A DNA stretch of 64,000 nucleotides, taken from an uncultured Carboxylicivirga sp. (GTDB lineage: Bacteria > Bacteroidota > Bacteroidia > Bacteroidales > Marinilabiliaceae). Location: positions 2,542,001 to 2,606,000 of the forward strand of contig NZ_OY771430.1 of NCBI RefSeq assembly GCF_963674565.1, given 5' to 3'. Every line of letters starts with the position of its first letter. The first letter of the stretch is position 1. The notes beneath the pieces were generated by a model, which had not been told where the DNA came from, did no database searches, and was given only the letters and a program-made list of their open reading frames with translations. Both the position numbers and the translations under genes were made by a program. Shown here piece after piece: positions 55,616 to 64,000 of the stretch.

Positions 55616-57064
55616 TCAGGAATAAGAATTCATTATTGTCTCCCTGCCATCTCCATCAATCAAATGGAATTGTTTTGTAATAAATGCAGGAAAATCCTCC
55701 TCATTATGCGTAACCATTATAAAAGCACGATTGGTAGCATAAAGTTCAATCAGTTCTTTGGCTTTATTAACCAAATCATCATTAAAGCCCTGAAAAGGTT
55801 CGTCCAATATTAATAGCGGTGCATTCTTAACCAAAACTCCACATAGAATAACAAGCTTTTGTCGTGCAGGACTGAGTTCGTAGAACATTTGTTCTAAACT
55901 ACTGAATAAACCAAAGTATTTTAAAACCTGATCTCTGAATTGGTATTCTTCAATATTTAACGCCCTTTTTTTATAAGGATTCTGAATTACCAGCGAACGG
56001 ATTACATCTTCAACCTTTTGTCTTTTATTCAGATAACGATGAAGTTCAGAAGAGTAATAACCAATTTGTTCTTTTATTTCCCATATACTTTGACCCGTTC
56101 CCCTCTTACGGCCAAACGAATACACCTTGTTGCTGTAAGATTGTGGATTATCGGCATTAATTATACTCAGCAAGGTTGATTTTCCAGCACCATTCCTACC
56201 TGTCAGTGCCCATTTTTCATTGGGTTTTATTTTCCAGTTAACTTTATCTAATACATTACGATTTTGATATCGCACTACAACATCTTGTAATTCGAAAACG
56301 TATTCACAGTCTAAATGCTTATTTAAACCTGGCACTTTAATATCAGCAACTGTAAGTGAACTTTCATCCTCTTTTATTGAACGATTTATTTCAATAATCT
56401 GCTGATCATTCACAGGCCATTTTTTTGTACTTGTAAACACAACAACTGAAGTATCAGTATCTGCAAGGTGATGAAATAATTGGTTTAAATGATTCCTACT
56501 CTCTTTATCAACACCTATTCCCGGTTCTTCCACAAATAATAAATCCGGTTTTTCATCAGCTGCTTTTATAGTCAATGCTTTTTTAAATTCACCGGTCGAC
56601 AGCATATTAAGTTTTTCATCCATTAATCTGGTTAAACCAAACCACTCCATCATTTCCTTTAGAAATGAATCATTTATTTCTCCCATAAACTGACCTAACG
56701 TAATCAAATCGTCATTTTCGGTAGCATGATAACGTTGCTGATAATAATCTCCAACAAGTTTACTCTTTAGCTGAAAACGTAAAACTTTTTGACGTTTCTT
56801 CAATTCATAAAGGCTTGAACAAATTTCACCATCATTAACAAATGATACAGAATCTTCCAATATTAGTTTTTCGCCATTAATCCACATTAAAAAATCATTT
56901 ATTAACTGTGTATCTATCGTATAAACAACACTATATTGATTCTTCTGTATGGTAATATCTCCTGTTAAATGAGAATGGATAGAAACTGGAAACGGCATTT
57001 CGATTATTTTATGATTACCCCTCAAAAATAGAAACAATAACATCACTCTGAACAATATTATCAA
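55616..57064 (-). CDS. Double-NBD ABC ATPase, ModF-like, first domain degenerate
   Basis: 482 aa from the ATG at 57064; Met23 (56998) may be the true start, since residues 1-22 are a hydrophobic run unlike an ABC domain. First domain (about 25-235): signature-like 'MLSTGEFKKALTI' and a Walker-B-like 'LLFVEEPG', but no Walker A, so probably not an active ATPase half. Second domain (about 255-482): Walker A 'GRNGAGKST', Walker B 'LLILDEP', H-loop 'VTHNEED', with a degenerate signature 'ELSPARQK'. The layout matches ModF-like ATPases of the molybdate region, whose role is unclear. No transporter membrane genes are adjacent. It is not obviously part of either PUL. Confidence 0.8.
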   Translation of the reverse strand: MIILFRVMLLFLFLRGNHKIIEMPFPVSIHSHLTGDITIQKNQYSVVYTIDTQLINDFLMWINGEKLILEDSVSFVNDGEICSSLYELKKRQKVLRFQLKSKLVGDYYQQRYHATENDDLITLGQFMGEINDSFLKEMMEWFGLTRLMDEKLNMLSTGEFKKALTIKAADEKPDLLFVEEPGIGVDKESRNHLNQLFHHLADTDTSVVVFTSTKKWPVNDQQIIEINRSIKEDESSLTVADIKVPGLNKHLDCEYVFELQDVVVRYQNRNVLDKVNWKIKPNEKWALTGRNGAGKSTLLSIINADNPQSYSNKVYSFGRKRGTGQSIWEIKEQIGYYSSELHRYLNKRQKVEDVIRSLVIQNPYKKRALNIEEYQFRDQVLKYFGLFSSLEQMFYELSPARQKLVILCGVLVKNAPLLILDEPFQGFNDDLVNKAKELIELYATNRAFIMVTHNEEDFPAFITKQFHLIDGDGRETIMNSYS

Positions 57065-57157
57065 ATCAGCACCCTTAATTTACAAACTCATTATTATAAA
57101 TGATGTGAAATGATGGTAATATAACCTAACAGTATACAATTACTTGGAGTGTTTTAT

Positions 57158-57165
57158 TACATTTG
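57158..57165 (+). promoter_or_regulatory. -7 promoter box for mgsA
   Basis: TACATTTG is an exact TAnnTTTG match, 34 bp before the mgsA ATG. No TTTG at the -33 distance was found. The inferred leader is roughly 28 nt. Confidence 0.5.
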
Positions 57166-57199
57166 GAATGTTTAAAATAAAAGACTTAAATCATACTTA

Positions 57200-57664
57200 A
57201 TGAAGAAGAAAAAAACAATTGCCCTGGTGGCTCACGATAATAGAAAAACTGATTTAATTGACTGGGTTGAATACAACTGGAAAGAATTAATATCGCATGA
57301 CCTTGTTTGCACAGGTACAACAGGTTCAATGGTTTCTGAAGTGATTGACAAAAAATGTTTAGAAAACAATGCTGTACCACCTTCAATTACCCGTTTTAAA
57401 TCCGGTCCATTAGGAGGTGATCAACAATTGGGAGCCTTAATTGCAGAAGGAAAAGTTGATATTTTCATCTTCTTGTGGGACCCGATGCAACCGCAACCGC
57501 ATGACGTAGATGTAAAAGCATTGCTTCGAATCTGTGCGCTGTATAATGTTGTTACTGCAACTAACAGATCAACTGCAGACTTCGTTGTTTCAAGCGAACT
57601 TTTCCATCAGGATTATAAACCCGACGTTGTAGATTATTCATCGTACATTAATCGTTTTAAATAG
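57200..57664 (+). CDS. mgsA: Methylglyoxal synthase
   Basis: 154 aa, cytoplasmic, full length. It converts dihydroxyacetone phosphate to methylglyoxal and phosphate, a bypass used when sugar phosphates accumulate. Motifs: 'IALVAHDNRKTDL' at the N-terminus with H12, 'CTGTTGSMV' phosphate-binding loop (37-45), and 'GPLGGDQQLGALIAEG' with the catalytic Asp at D74; 'IFLWDPMQPQPHDVDVKALL' gives the conserved His and Asp. It stands alone on the plus strand, divergent from the ABC ATPase, with its own terminator. Its place in a polysaccharide-degradation region fits a need to handle surges of sugar, but this is inference. Confidence 0.95.
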   Translation: MKKKKTIALVAHDNRKTDLIDWVEYNWKELISHDLVCTGTTGSMVSEVIDKKCLENNAVPPSITRFKSGPLGGDQQLGALIAEGKVDIFIFLWDPMQPQPHDVDVKALLRICALYNVVTATNRSTADFVVSSELFHQDYKPDVVDYSSYINRFK

Positions 57665-57680
57665 CTATTGAAATGCATAA

Positions 57681-57713
57681 CACCCCTTTTCTCAGGGGTG
57701 ATTTATTTTTTTG
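57681..57713 (+). terminator. Rho-independent terminator of mgsA
   Basis: CACCCC pairs with GGGGTG across an 8-base loop (57681-57700), followed by ATTTATTTTTTT. It overlaps the stop region of the convergent sugar porter gene. Confidence 0.85.
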
Positions 57714-59037
57714 CTTTTACAAGCAGGCCTTGTATTTCTTCCAAAGAAACCCCTTTTGTCTCAGGCATCAAATAGTGTGTAAACAATAGTTGAAGCACCA
57801 TAAAAAAAGCGAAAAAAGCAAATACTATCCAAGGGGCAAAAACATTTATCAAAACTGACCCGAATAAGGCAATTATAGCTGCAAAAACATTAAGTAATCC
57901 AGCTCCCCACGATTGTCCGAATGAACGTATGCGCGTTGGAAATATCTCAGAAATAAACACCCAAATAACTGCACCCTGACCAACCGCATGAGATGCAATA
58001 AACAATAGCATAAAAAAGAGTTTAAACCATGCTGTGGTGGAAAAATAAAAACCAACAGCTACCATCGAAAGGGCAATAATATATCCAACAGAACCAATAT
58101 ACATCAATTGCTTTCGCCCATATTTATCAATGAAAGAGATACCTACGAATGTAAAGATCAGGTTTACAACACCAATTGAAACAGAGCTCAATAAGGATTC
58201 AGAAGTCACCAATCCGGCTTTCTCAAGAATCTCCGGCGCATAGAATAAAATAAAACTGATTCCTGAAAACTGATTAAAAAAGGCGATCAGGAATGAAAGC
58301 ATTAATACACGATTGTATTTACCCGAAAACAAACCTTTTGCATCACTGGCTACTGCATTGTCTTCTTTTTGCAAAAGAGTTATTAAATGATTTGCTTCAT
58401 TCTTTGACATCATTTTACTCAAGGAATTCCTGGCTTCTTCAATATTTTTTTCATTCACAATAAGCCAACGAGGGCTTTTGGGAACAAACAAAAGAGCAAG
58501 GGTAAAAACACATGCCGGTACCGACTCTATCCCCAGCATTAAACGCCAGCTATCAACTGCTACAGCTTCTGCCAGTAAATAATTCGAGAGGTAAGCCAGT
58601 AATATTCCAAATACAATATTGAATTGGAAAAGCATCACTAACCTTCCCCGATTATTTGCCTTTGCTATTTCTGATATATAAGTTGGAGCAGCTATGGATG
58701 CAACTCCGGCACTGATTCCTCCAATCAATCTGAAAAAGGAAAACATATACGGCCCAGTGGTTAATGCAGCACCCAGTGCTGAAATAAGAAACGTTATACC
58801 TACCCATATTAACGTTTGCTTTCTGCCAAATTTTTGGGTAGGATAACCGCCTGCCAAAGCCCCAATAACCATCCCCCACAAAGACATGGAAATAATAAAC
58901 GCCCCATGAAACCAATCAGAAGTGTTCCAGAGATTTTTAATGGGCAGGTTAACACCAGATATTACAACTGTATCAAAACCCATTAAAAAGCCGGCAATGG
59001 ATACGGCAAAAACATATTTAAATATTTTATTTTTCAT
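57703..59037 (-). CDS. Sugar porter of the major facilitator superfamily (XylE/GLUT-like)
   Basis: 444 aa with about 12 membrane segments. Signature motifs: 'GFLMGFDTVVISG' in segment 1, 'GYPTQKFGRKQTLIWVG' between segments 2 and 3, 'VPKSPRWLIVNEKNIEEA' after segment 6, 'SFIDKYGRKQLMYIGS' in the second half, and 'MPETKGVSLEEIQGLL' at the C-terminus. It imports a monosaccharide, probably by proton symport. It begins 45 nt after the LacI-type regulator stop, so the two may be one transcript, with the regulator likely controlling it. The sugar is not predictable; mannose or another PUL product is plausible. Confidence 0.93.
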   Translation of the reverse strand: MKNKIFKYVFAVSIAGFLMGFDTVVISGVNLPIKNLWNTSDWFHGAFIISMSLWGMVIGALAGGYPTQKFGRKQTLIWVGITFLISALGAALTTGPYMFSFFRLIGGISAGVASIAAPTYISEIAKANNRGRLVMLFQFNIVFGILLAYLSNYLLAEAVAVDSWRLMLGIESVPACVFTLALLFVPKSPRWLIVNEKNIEEARNSLSKMMSKNEANHLITLLQKEDNAVASDAKGLFSGKYNRVLMLSFLIAFFNQFSGISFILFYAPEILEKAGLVTSESLLSSVSIGVVNLIFTFVGISFIDKYGRKQLMYIGSVGYIIALSMVAVGFYFSTTAWFKLFFMLLFIASHAVGQGAVIWVFISEIFPTRIRSFGQSWGAGLLNVFAAIIALFGSVLINVFAPWIVFAFFAFFMVLQLLFTHYLMPETKGVSLEEIQGLLVKAKK

Positions 59038-59082
59038 GTTGACTGATGTTACTGTGTAGTCGGCAAGGTTATACCTCTGTAA

Positions 59083-60111
59083 CTATTTTGACTTCTTAGC
59101 TGATGAGCTACGTGGAATAAGATTGGTTGATAATGTTACCATCTTATTGACTTTTTTCTTTTTGGAGTTTTGTAACCGTTTTATTAATGTATCAATAACG
59201 GTTTGAGCAATCTCTTCTATTGGCTGAGCTATTACAGATATATCAGGTTTGTGGATTCGAAATAAGTCATGATCGTCGAAAGATACAATGGCCAGATCCT
59301 GAGGAATACGAAGTCCTAACCGATTAATCGCTTCCAGACCACTTATCCCAAGGTAGTTGGTACCAAACACCACAGCATCAAATTCTTTATTTTCTTCAAG
59401 AATCATTTTAATATCAGCAACATAATCCTGAAAATTACTTTTAAAAGGCAGTGGAAAAACATGAGGTTCTAATCCAAAGTCAGCCATGGCATCTTTGTAT
59501 CCTATGATACGTGCCTCTTTATCAGGATGATCGAGAACCAGGGCAACCATTGCAATATTACGATACCCCCTGCCATATAAATGCTTCACTGCACCGTAAG
59601 TACCTTCTTCGTTATTCACCATTACAACATCAGTTGACATATTTCGAAATTTACGGTCGAATAAAACCACATCCATCCCTCTTTCCACCAAATTTCTAAT
59701 ATCATCTTCCATGCCCATGGTTGGGGCTATGATACAACCATCCACGCCAAGCGTATCAAACATTATTAAAAACTCCCTGGCCCGGTCTTTATCATTTTCG
59801 GTACTACAATAAATAATTTTATAATTGTTCTTATGCGCCTTATCCTCAATTTCTTTTGCAATACTTGCATAAAAAGGGTTGGAGATATCCTCCACCATTA
59901 AGCCGATAATGTTGGTCCGTCCAGTTCTTAGTCCTTTAGCCAATTGGTTTGGCTGATACCCCATTTCCTCAACTTTTTTAAGAACACTCACAACCAGTTT
60001 GTCGCTAATGCGCTTTTCCTTGGCCTTACCATTAAGTATAAATGATACAGTAGTTTTTGAAATATTTAGTTCGGAAGCAATATCGTTGATGGAAACTTTG
60101 GTCTTAGCCAT
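59083..60111 (-). CDS. LacI-family transcriptional regulator
   Basis: 342 aa. An N-terminal HTH (about 5-30, 'SINDIASELNISKTTVSFIL') and hinge ('MGYQPNQLAKGLRTGRTNI') precede a periplasmic-binding-protein-like sensor (about 60-340, 'IGLMVEDISNPFYASIAKEI', ending with 'SVIAQPIEEIAQTVIDTLIK'). It is cytoplasmic and should release DNA on binding a sugar. The gene precedes the sugar porter on the same strand and follows the DUF5005 gene after a terminator. The likely target is its own operon with the porter; no palindromic operator was located with confidence. Confidence 0.93.
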   Translation of the reverse strand: MAKTKVSINDIASELNISKTTVSFILNGKAKEKRISDKLVVSVLKKVEEMGYQPNQLAKGLRTGRTNIIGLMVEDISNPFYASIAKEIEDKAHKNNYKIIYCSTENDKDRAREFLIMFDTLGVDGCIIAPTMGMEDDIRNLVERGMDVVLFDRKFRNMSTDVVMVNNEEGTYGAVKHLYGRGYRNIAMVALVLDHPDKEARIIGYKDAMADFGLEPHVFPLPFKSNFQDYVADIKMILEENKEFDAVVFGTNYLGISGLEAINRLGLRIPQDLAIVSFDDHDLFRIHKPDISVIAQPIEEIAQTVIDTLIKRLQNSKKKKVNKMVTLSTNLIPRSSSAKKSK

Positions 60112-60204
60112 TTTAACTTGAATAATAAAATTTAAATATAGTTCAATTTAGCTCTCTACTCCAAATATTTTAGGAACTCTTGACTTCTTTTTAAAGTAAT
60201 TCAA

Positions 60205-60237
60205 TAAAAGTGAGACTGCTACCACGAACAGTCTCAC
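60205..60237 (-). terminator. Rho-independent terminator of the DUF5005 gene
   Basis: Perfect 9-bp stem GTGAGACTG (60210-60218) with CAGTCTCAC (60229-60237). The plus-strand A-run at 60205-60208 gives a short U-tract on the minus-strand transcript. It lies 8 nt past the gene's stop. Confidence 0.8.
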
Positions 60238-60244
60238 CAAAGGT

Positions 60245-63175
60245 TTACCTCTTCATGAATCGTGTAACCAAATCTGCTTGATCTCCTTCTAAGCGAAGAA
60301 AATATAAACCGGGCTGAAGATGACCCACATTGATGCTGTTATGACTTAAAAATCCATTATATACAATCGCTCCCTGGCTATTATATATTATCACTTCAGT
60401 AGCTTTTATATCATTTGTAAGCTCAATTTGCAACCAGTCATCAACCGGATTTGGATAAATCTTAAATGCTAATTGTTTGCTTTCATCAGTACCTGTTGAT
60501 ACTTTTGAACCGTAGGCTTCCAACTCAAAAATTGAATATCCAAACCAGGTTCCTCTTGCCGTACCATAAATACGCAAATATCGTCCTGCACCAGTTAGGT
60601 TACCAAATTCATTTTCCAAAGAAGAATTACCTGAGACATCCTGAATCGTCACCCAATTACTTGCATCATCTGAAAGCTGAATTTTATAGGCTGATCCATA
60701 GGCTGCTTCCCAGGTTATTTTCACCCGATTGATCAGGTATGTATCTTTAAGATCGACATAAATCCATTGAGGATCACTATACTCACTCGACCATCGTGTA
60801 CCATAATCCCCATCAACTGCTTTGTTGCCATAGTTCGTTCCAGCCTCGGTTGATGATACTGTAGCGGGTTTATTCAAAGCTAGATTCATCTCTTCCAATG
60901 AAATAACATTTAGCTCAATGGCTTTGGATGTTGTTGTAGCCCCTGAATTATCATAGGTTATAGCCGTAATGTTATAATTACCTTCTGCAAGATTATCCAA
61001 TGCCAGGGTGAATGGACTGGTATTAGCTGTTCCAAGTAATGCATCCCCGTTAAAATAGTCCACTCTGGTAATGAAACCGTCCGGATCATATGTATCTACT
61101 TCAAAAGTAATGCTTTCTGCATCAGTAAAGCTACTTCCATTTGCCGGTGAAGTAATCTCTATTAAGGGTACAAGATTAGATGTATGTAACTTACCATTTA
61201 CAATCAATTCATTTATTTCGCAACCTTCAACTGTCAATGGGTTGATGCATTTGACGCGAATGTATCGTCCAATAGCCCTTAAGTTAAAAAAGGAAGTTTC
61301 CTGATCGATGTTATTACTTTGATTTTTTATGGTTTTCCATGTTGAAGCATCATCAGACACTTCAATCATAAAATTATTTGCCAAAGCATTGCCCCAATGG
61401 ATTTTAATCTTTGAAATATCATAGGTCTGTTCCAGATCCACATAAAGCCATTCCACGTCATTATTCTGGCTGGCCCAAAAAGTAACAACATTACCGTCCA
61501 CAGCCTTCGATCCCACATTAACATCTCCTTCTGTTGAAGAAACCGTTACTGTTTTGTTTAAAGCAATATTTGGTTCTGTAACTGTATGAGGCGATAATCC
61601 TAATAAATCAACCTGAATATACCGCTGACGATACCAATATTTTTCAGCAAACGACCAGGTCGAAAAAAACAATGGCATGAAAGCATTGGACGAATAAGAA
61701 ACACTGTAATTACCATTCTCCAACTGTTCATGAATATTAGGCATATATGCCCAATAAAGGTAATCATCCGGACGAGTATAAACAGTCTGAGGAGATGTCC
61801 ATGGACCTTGTGGAGCCGGTGCAAAAGAAAATTCTATACTTGCATCAATTGCCGACATACCACTGACCATTGCATAGTTATTATCCTGAAGTTTCACAAC
61901 ACCATCGGGCATTATATCTTTTAAAACTGTGACTGATTGAGTTGGATCTGTAATCCACGATGAGCCGTTCCAATATTCCCACGTCTCATCACCAATCAGA
62001 TTGCCTACAGTTGTACGTGCTACGTTCACACCTAAACCACCAACTCCATCTTTCTTTCTATACAGATAAATTATTCCGTCGTCTGCAATAAAGGTCTCAT
62101 AGCCATAACCAATATCAGCCTGTTCTTTAATATCAAGTAACTCAAGATTAGGATAAGAAAACTCGGCTATTGCACTGCGGGCTTCTCCAAAGACTTCGAT
62201 CAAATAAACTTTCACCTTATCTCCTTCCAGTATGGCATCTCCTACCCAATAACAGTTCACCTGTCCACCACCTGCATTATATATCTCATTTCCGGGAATA
62301 ATTTCGAAAAAAGCACTTTGTCCTTTACCATTCGAATCCTTTCCTCCTAAACTTACCAAATTACCTTGTTTGTCCTGAATAACACATGCATTTCTTATAA
62401 ACCCACCAATTGGATCAAGAATATTTTTTGTTGTATCATTGGCTGCACCATCAAACGAATCGTTAAAAAACCACATCGTTCGTCCATCAGGCAGTTCAAA
62501 AGACACATCGTTATCGCCTGCTAACCAGGTTCCATCAACTGTTGATCGTTGATTATTCCATCGATACGTATTTAACACATCCAGCCCACCATTTCTGCTT
62601 TGATCAAGCAATTCGATGCCATCAATAAAATACTGGCGACCCGCCGTTTGAGGATGAAAGCTAATGGTAAACTGCTTATCGAAAGATTTGAATGGCAGAT
62701 GAAATGTTGTTGGTCCATATCGTAATGCATATAGCACCTCGTATTTCTGACCTGATTCTGTTGTGATCTTTACTATCATTCTGGCAAAATCGGGATTATT
62801 AGTATAAGTTTTCCCTCCCCTGCTTTGATTAGAATCATATTCAAAAAACTCACTTTCGCGTGCCCAGAATTTCAATAAATAAATAGAATCATTACCAACA
62901 GTTACAGTGGTTGATGAAGACACTGCATATTTATCAGCTGAGGCAGCTGTCAGATCAATTTTAAGTTCTTTACTGCCTTCTCTTGGACCTAAAGATGTAT
63001 TATCAACACCTTTTACTACAACTGAATTTACAGCAAACGAAGCATCAGCTCCCACTGCTGAATGGGTCCAATTTTCATCTATTCCGTTTTCAAACCCTCC
63101 ATTAACCAAATAGCTTTGAGCTACCAGCAATGAAGGAATGAAAAGTAGAATAGTTAATATTAGATTTTTATTCAT
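60245..63175 (-). CDS. Secreted DUF5005 protein with two F5/8-type-C domains, Ig-like domain and T9SS sorting domain
   Basis: 976 aa, signal peptide to about VAQ20. Domain order: a carbohydrate-binding-like jelly-roll (about 21-190, 'VNGGFENGIDENWTHS'), DUF5005 (about 200-545, 'NNQRSTVDGTWLAGDNDVSF', 'GRTMWFFNDSFDGAANDTT'), first F5/8C (about 552-672, 'NIALNKTVTVSSTEGDVNVG'), bacterial Ig-like (about 678-765), second F5/8C (about 770-890, 'MNLALNKPATVSSTEAGTNY'), and T9SS type A domain (about 897-976, 'FKIYPNPVDDWLQIELTN'). DUF5005 looks like a beta-propeller and may be an uncharacterised glycoside hydrolase; no known catalytic residues are recognised. It begins 11 nt after the sialate O-acetylesterase-like gene, with a strong Shine-Dalgarno. 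Confidence 0.85.
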   Translation of the reverse strand: MNKNLILTILLFIPSLLVAQSYLVNGGFENGIDENWTHSAVGADASFAVNSVVVKGVDNTSLGPREGSKELKIDLTAASADKYAVSSSTTVTVGNDSIYLLKFWARESEFFEYDSNQSRGGKTYTNNPDFARMIVKITTESGQKYEVLYALRYGPTTFHLPFKSFDKQFTISFHPQTAGRQYFIDGIELLDQSRNGGLDVLNTYRWNNQRSTVDGTWLAGDNDVSFELPDGRTMWFFNDSFDGAANDTTKNILDPIGGFIRNACVIQDKQGNLVSLGGKDSNGKGQSAFFEIIPGNEIYNAGGGQVNCYWVGDAILEGDKVKVYLIEVFGEARSAIAEFSYPNLELLDIKEQADIGYGYETFIADDGIIYLYRKKDGVGGLGVNVARTTVGNLIGDETWEYWNGSSWITDPTQSVTVLKDIMPDGVVKLQDNNYAMVSGMSAIDASIEFSFAPAPQGPWTSPQTVYTRPDDYLYWAYMPNIHEQLENGNYSVSYSSNAFMPLFFSTWSFAEKYWYRQRYIQVDLLGLSPHTVTEPNIALNKTVTVSSTEGDVNVGSKAVDGNVVTFWASQNNDVEWLYVDLEQTYDISKIKIHWGNALANNFMIEVSDDASTWKTIKNQSNNIDQETSFFNLRAIGRYIRVKCINPLTVEGCEINELIVNGKLHTSNLVPLIEITSPANGSSFTDAESITFEVDTYDPDGFITRVDYFNGDALLGTANTSPFTLALDNLAEGNYNITAITYDNSGATTTSKAIELNVISLEEMNLALNKPATVSSTEAGTNYGNKAVDGDYGTRWSSEYSDPQWIYVDLKDTYLINRVKITWEAAYGSAYKIQLSDDASNWVTIQDVSGNSSLENEFGNLTGAGRYLRIYGTARGTWFGYSIFELEAYGSKVSTGTDESKQLAFKIYPNPVDDWLQIELTNDIKATEVIIYNSQGAIVYNGFLSHNSINVGHLQPGLYFLRLEGDQADLVTRFMKR

Positions 63176-63180
63176 GCATG

Positions 63181-63188
63181 TCCTCCTT
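63181..63188 (-). promoter_or_regulatory. Strong Shine-Dalgarno for the DUF5005 gene, overlapping the preceding stop
   Basis: The minus strand reads AAGGAGGA, beginning inside the TAA stop of the preceding acetylesterase-like gene and ending 5 nt before the ATG at 63175. A near-perfect Shine-Dalgarno is unusual in Bacteroidota and supports this start and translational coupling. Confidence 0.75.
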
Positions 63189-64000
63189 ATTTTTCCGTAA
63201 TTCCTTTCCAGGTATCAGTTCTAAATGGTGAAGCCAATAACCCATCACTATTAATCAAATTGATCTCAATTGGATTATTGGCCCACCCGTAACGAACTGA
63301 CACAGGATCTTTTATTAAATCACTAAAAACAACTACTTTATCATCTTTGATATAAGCCTGAGCCCATACAAACTTCTTATCACTACCAGCAATTGCAAAT
63401 CCTTTCACATAACCATATTTGCTTTTATCCTGAGTGGATAAGCCTTTGCCAATATTTTTAAAAGACAGAATCAGCTTATTACCATCTTTTTCCATTTTAT
63501 CGAATTCGGGTCCCGAAGGTAGAACATCCTTACCATAGGCTATATTCAGGGCAGAATGTGCCAAACGATATCCCACATCTTTTTTATTTCTTGGATGAAT
63601 ATCAAAGGCTTCACCTATATCAGTAATCACTGCCTGACCAGTATTAGGCAAAGACAAGGTCATATTTTGAGCTTCCCGTAGTTCCGCCCATTCACTCTCC
63701 TGAGGCTGATCATCCAATGCCATAAAACTAGCCAGCTGCACCCATAAAAACGGAAAATCATACCCCCATTGTTTTCTCCAGTCGTTGATCATATTTGGAA
63801 ACAACTGACGATAACGATAGGCCTCCGAAGCATTATTTTCTCCCTGATACCAAATGGCACCTTTTATTCCATAACCAACCAATGGAGATATCATTCCATT
63901 ATACAAAAGGGAAGCAAAACTATTTGGACCAGTGCCCCTGCTCTCAAAACCGAAATCAGAACTTAATACAGAAGGTTTATAATCCCACTCTCCGGCCAAA
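63187..64000 (-). CDS. Sialate O-acetylesterase-like (SASA) protein, partial, N-terminus off the right edge
   Basis: The frame is open to the right edge, with about 270 codons inside the window. The apparent first codon, TTG at 63999, is an internal Leu, so the signal peptide and nucleophile-Ser motif lie beyond 64000. Motifs seen: 'GYGIKGAIWYQGENNASEAY' (the conserved block with Gly-Glu-Asn), 'FPFLWVQLASF', 'WAELREAQNMTLSLPNTGQA', and 'AFDIHPRNKKDVGYRLAHSA', which holds the catalytic Asp-His pair. The family deacetylates sialic acids, but PUL members often act on acetylated plant or algal glycans. It is followed 11 nt later by the DUF5005 gene, so the two form an operon. Confidence 0.85.
   Translation of the reverse strand, partial: LAGEWDYKPSVLSSDFGFESRGTGPNSFASLLYNGMISPLVGYGIKGAIWYQGENNASEAYRYRQLFPNMINDWRKQWGYDFPFLWVQLASFMALDDQPQESEWAELREAQNMTLSLPNTGQAVITDIGEAFDIHPRNKKDVGYRLAHSALNIAYGKDVLPSGPEFDKMEKDGNKLILSFKNIGKGLSTQDKSKYGYVKGFAIAGSDKKFVWAQAYIKDDKVVVFSDLIKDPVSVRYGWANNPIEINLINSDGLLASPFRTDTWKGITEK

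Noticed and set aside
63997..64000. TTG at 63999 as start of the acetylesterase-like gene
   Set aside because: The visible protein lacks the signal peptide and nucleophile block of the family, so the frame continues past the window edge.
1..64000. Endo-acting mannanase (GH76, GH99, GH18) expected for an alpha-mannan PUL
   Set aside because: None recognised; it may lie outside the window or the system may be exo-only.
1..64000. tRNA, rRNA, CRISPR arrays, insertion sequences or prophage genes
   Set aside because: Read through by eye for clover-leaf, spacer-repeat and transposase patterns; none seen. A dedicated scan could still find a small RNA.

Overview
The window is an AT-rich chromosomal stretch from a member of the Bacteroidota. 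The evidence is four SusC/SusD outer-membrane pairs, many lipobox signal peptides, an ECF sigma/FecR pair, a hybrid two-component regulator, four proteins with type IX secretion (T9SS) C-terminal sorting domains, and TAnnTTTG promoter boxes. The T9SS cargo, a sulfatase and many carbohydrate-active enzymes together suggest a marine or sediment polysaccharide degrader, perhaps Marinilabiliales-like; that placement is inference. No rRNA, tRNA, CRISPR array, insertion sequence or phage gene was seen. Almost all of the window is polysaccharide-utilisation (PUL) material.

Layout. (A) 1-7533, minus strand: operon of an IPT/NHL surface lipoprotein, SusC, SusD and a DUF1735-type glycan-binding lipoprotein that runs off the left edge. 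Upstream of it lie three separately terminated minus-strand genes: a Tat-exported GH125 exo-alpha-1,6-mannosidase, a two-LamG T9SS protein and a DUF4965/GtaA-like lipoprotein. (B) 14508-22413, minus strand: ECF sigma factor, FecR anti-sigma factor, STN-domain SusC, SusD and a DUF3823 lipoprotein. A GH43-like lipoprotein with Asn at the usual catalytic-base position and a T9SS pair (LamG protein plus sulfatase-LamG) lie upstream to 28071. (C) 28663-35850, plus strand: a SusC with a SusD_2-type partner, then, after a strong terminator, a two-gene unit of dipeptide epimerase and a PLP enzyme of the alpha-oxoamine-synthase family. (D) 35933-55359, minus strand: a long PUL of SusC, SusD, GH92, GH43, GH92, GH89 alpha-N-acetylglucosaminidase, an HGSNAT-like membrane acetyltransferase, a hybrid two-component regulator (HTCS) and a GH28-like protein. 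A 21-bp-phased direct repeat lies just upstream of the promoter. (E) 55616-64000: a ModF-like ABC ATPase, methylglyoxal synthase (the only plus-strand gene here), a sugar porter, a LacI regulator, a multidomain DUF5005/F5-8C T9SS protein and a partial sialate O-acetylesterase-like gene.

How it may work together (inference). The GH125 and the two GH92 enzymes point to alpha-mannose-containing glycans such as mannan or N-glycan-like material. GH89 would remove alpha-GlcNAc caps, and the adjacent acetyltransferase could N-acetylate glucosamine residues first. Sulfatase, GH43 and GH28 point to further decorations or other substrates. At least three regulatory styles (ECF/anti-sigma, HTCS, LacI) serve different blocks. 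No endo-acting mannanase (GH76, GH99, GH18) is visible in the window.
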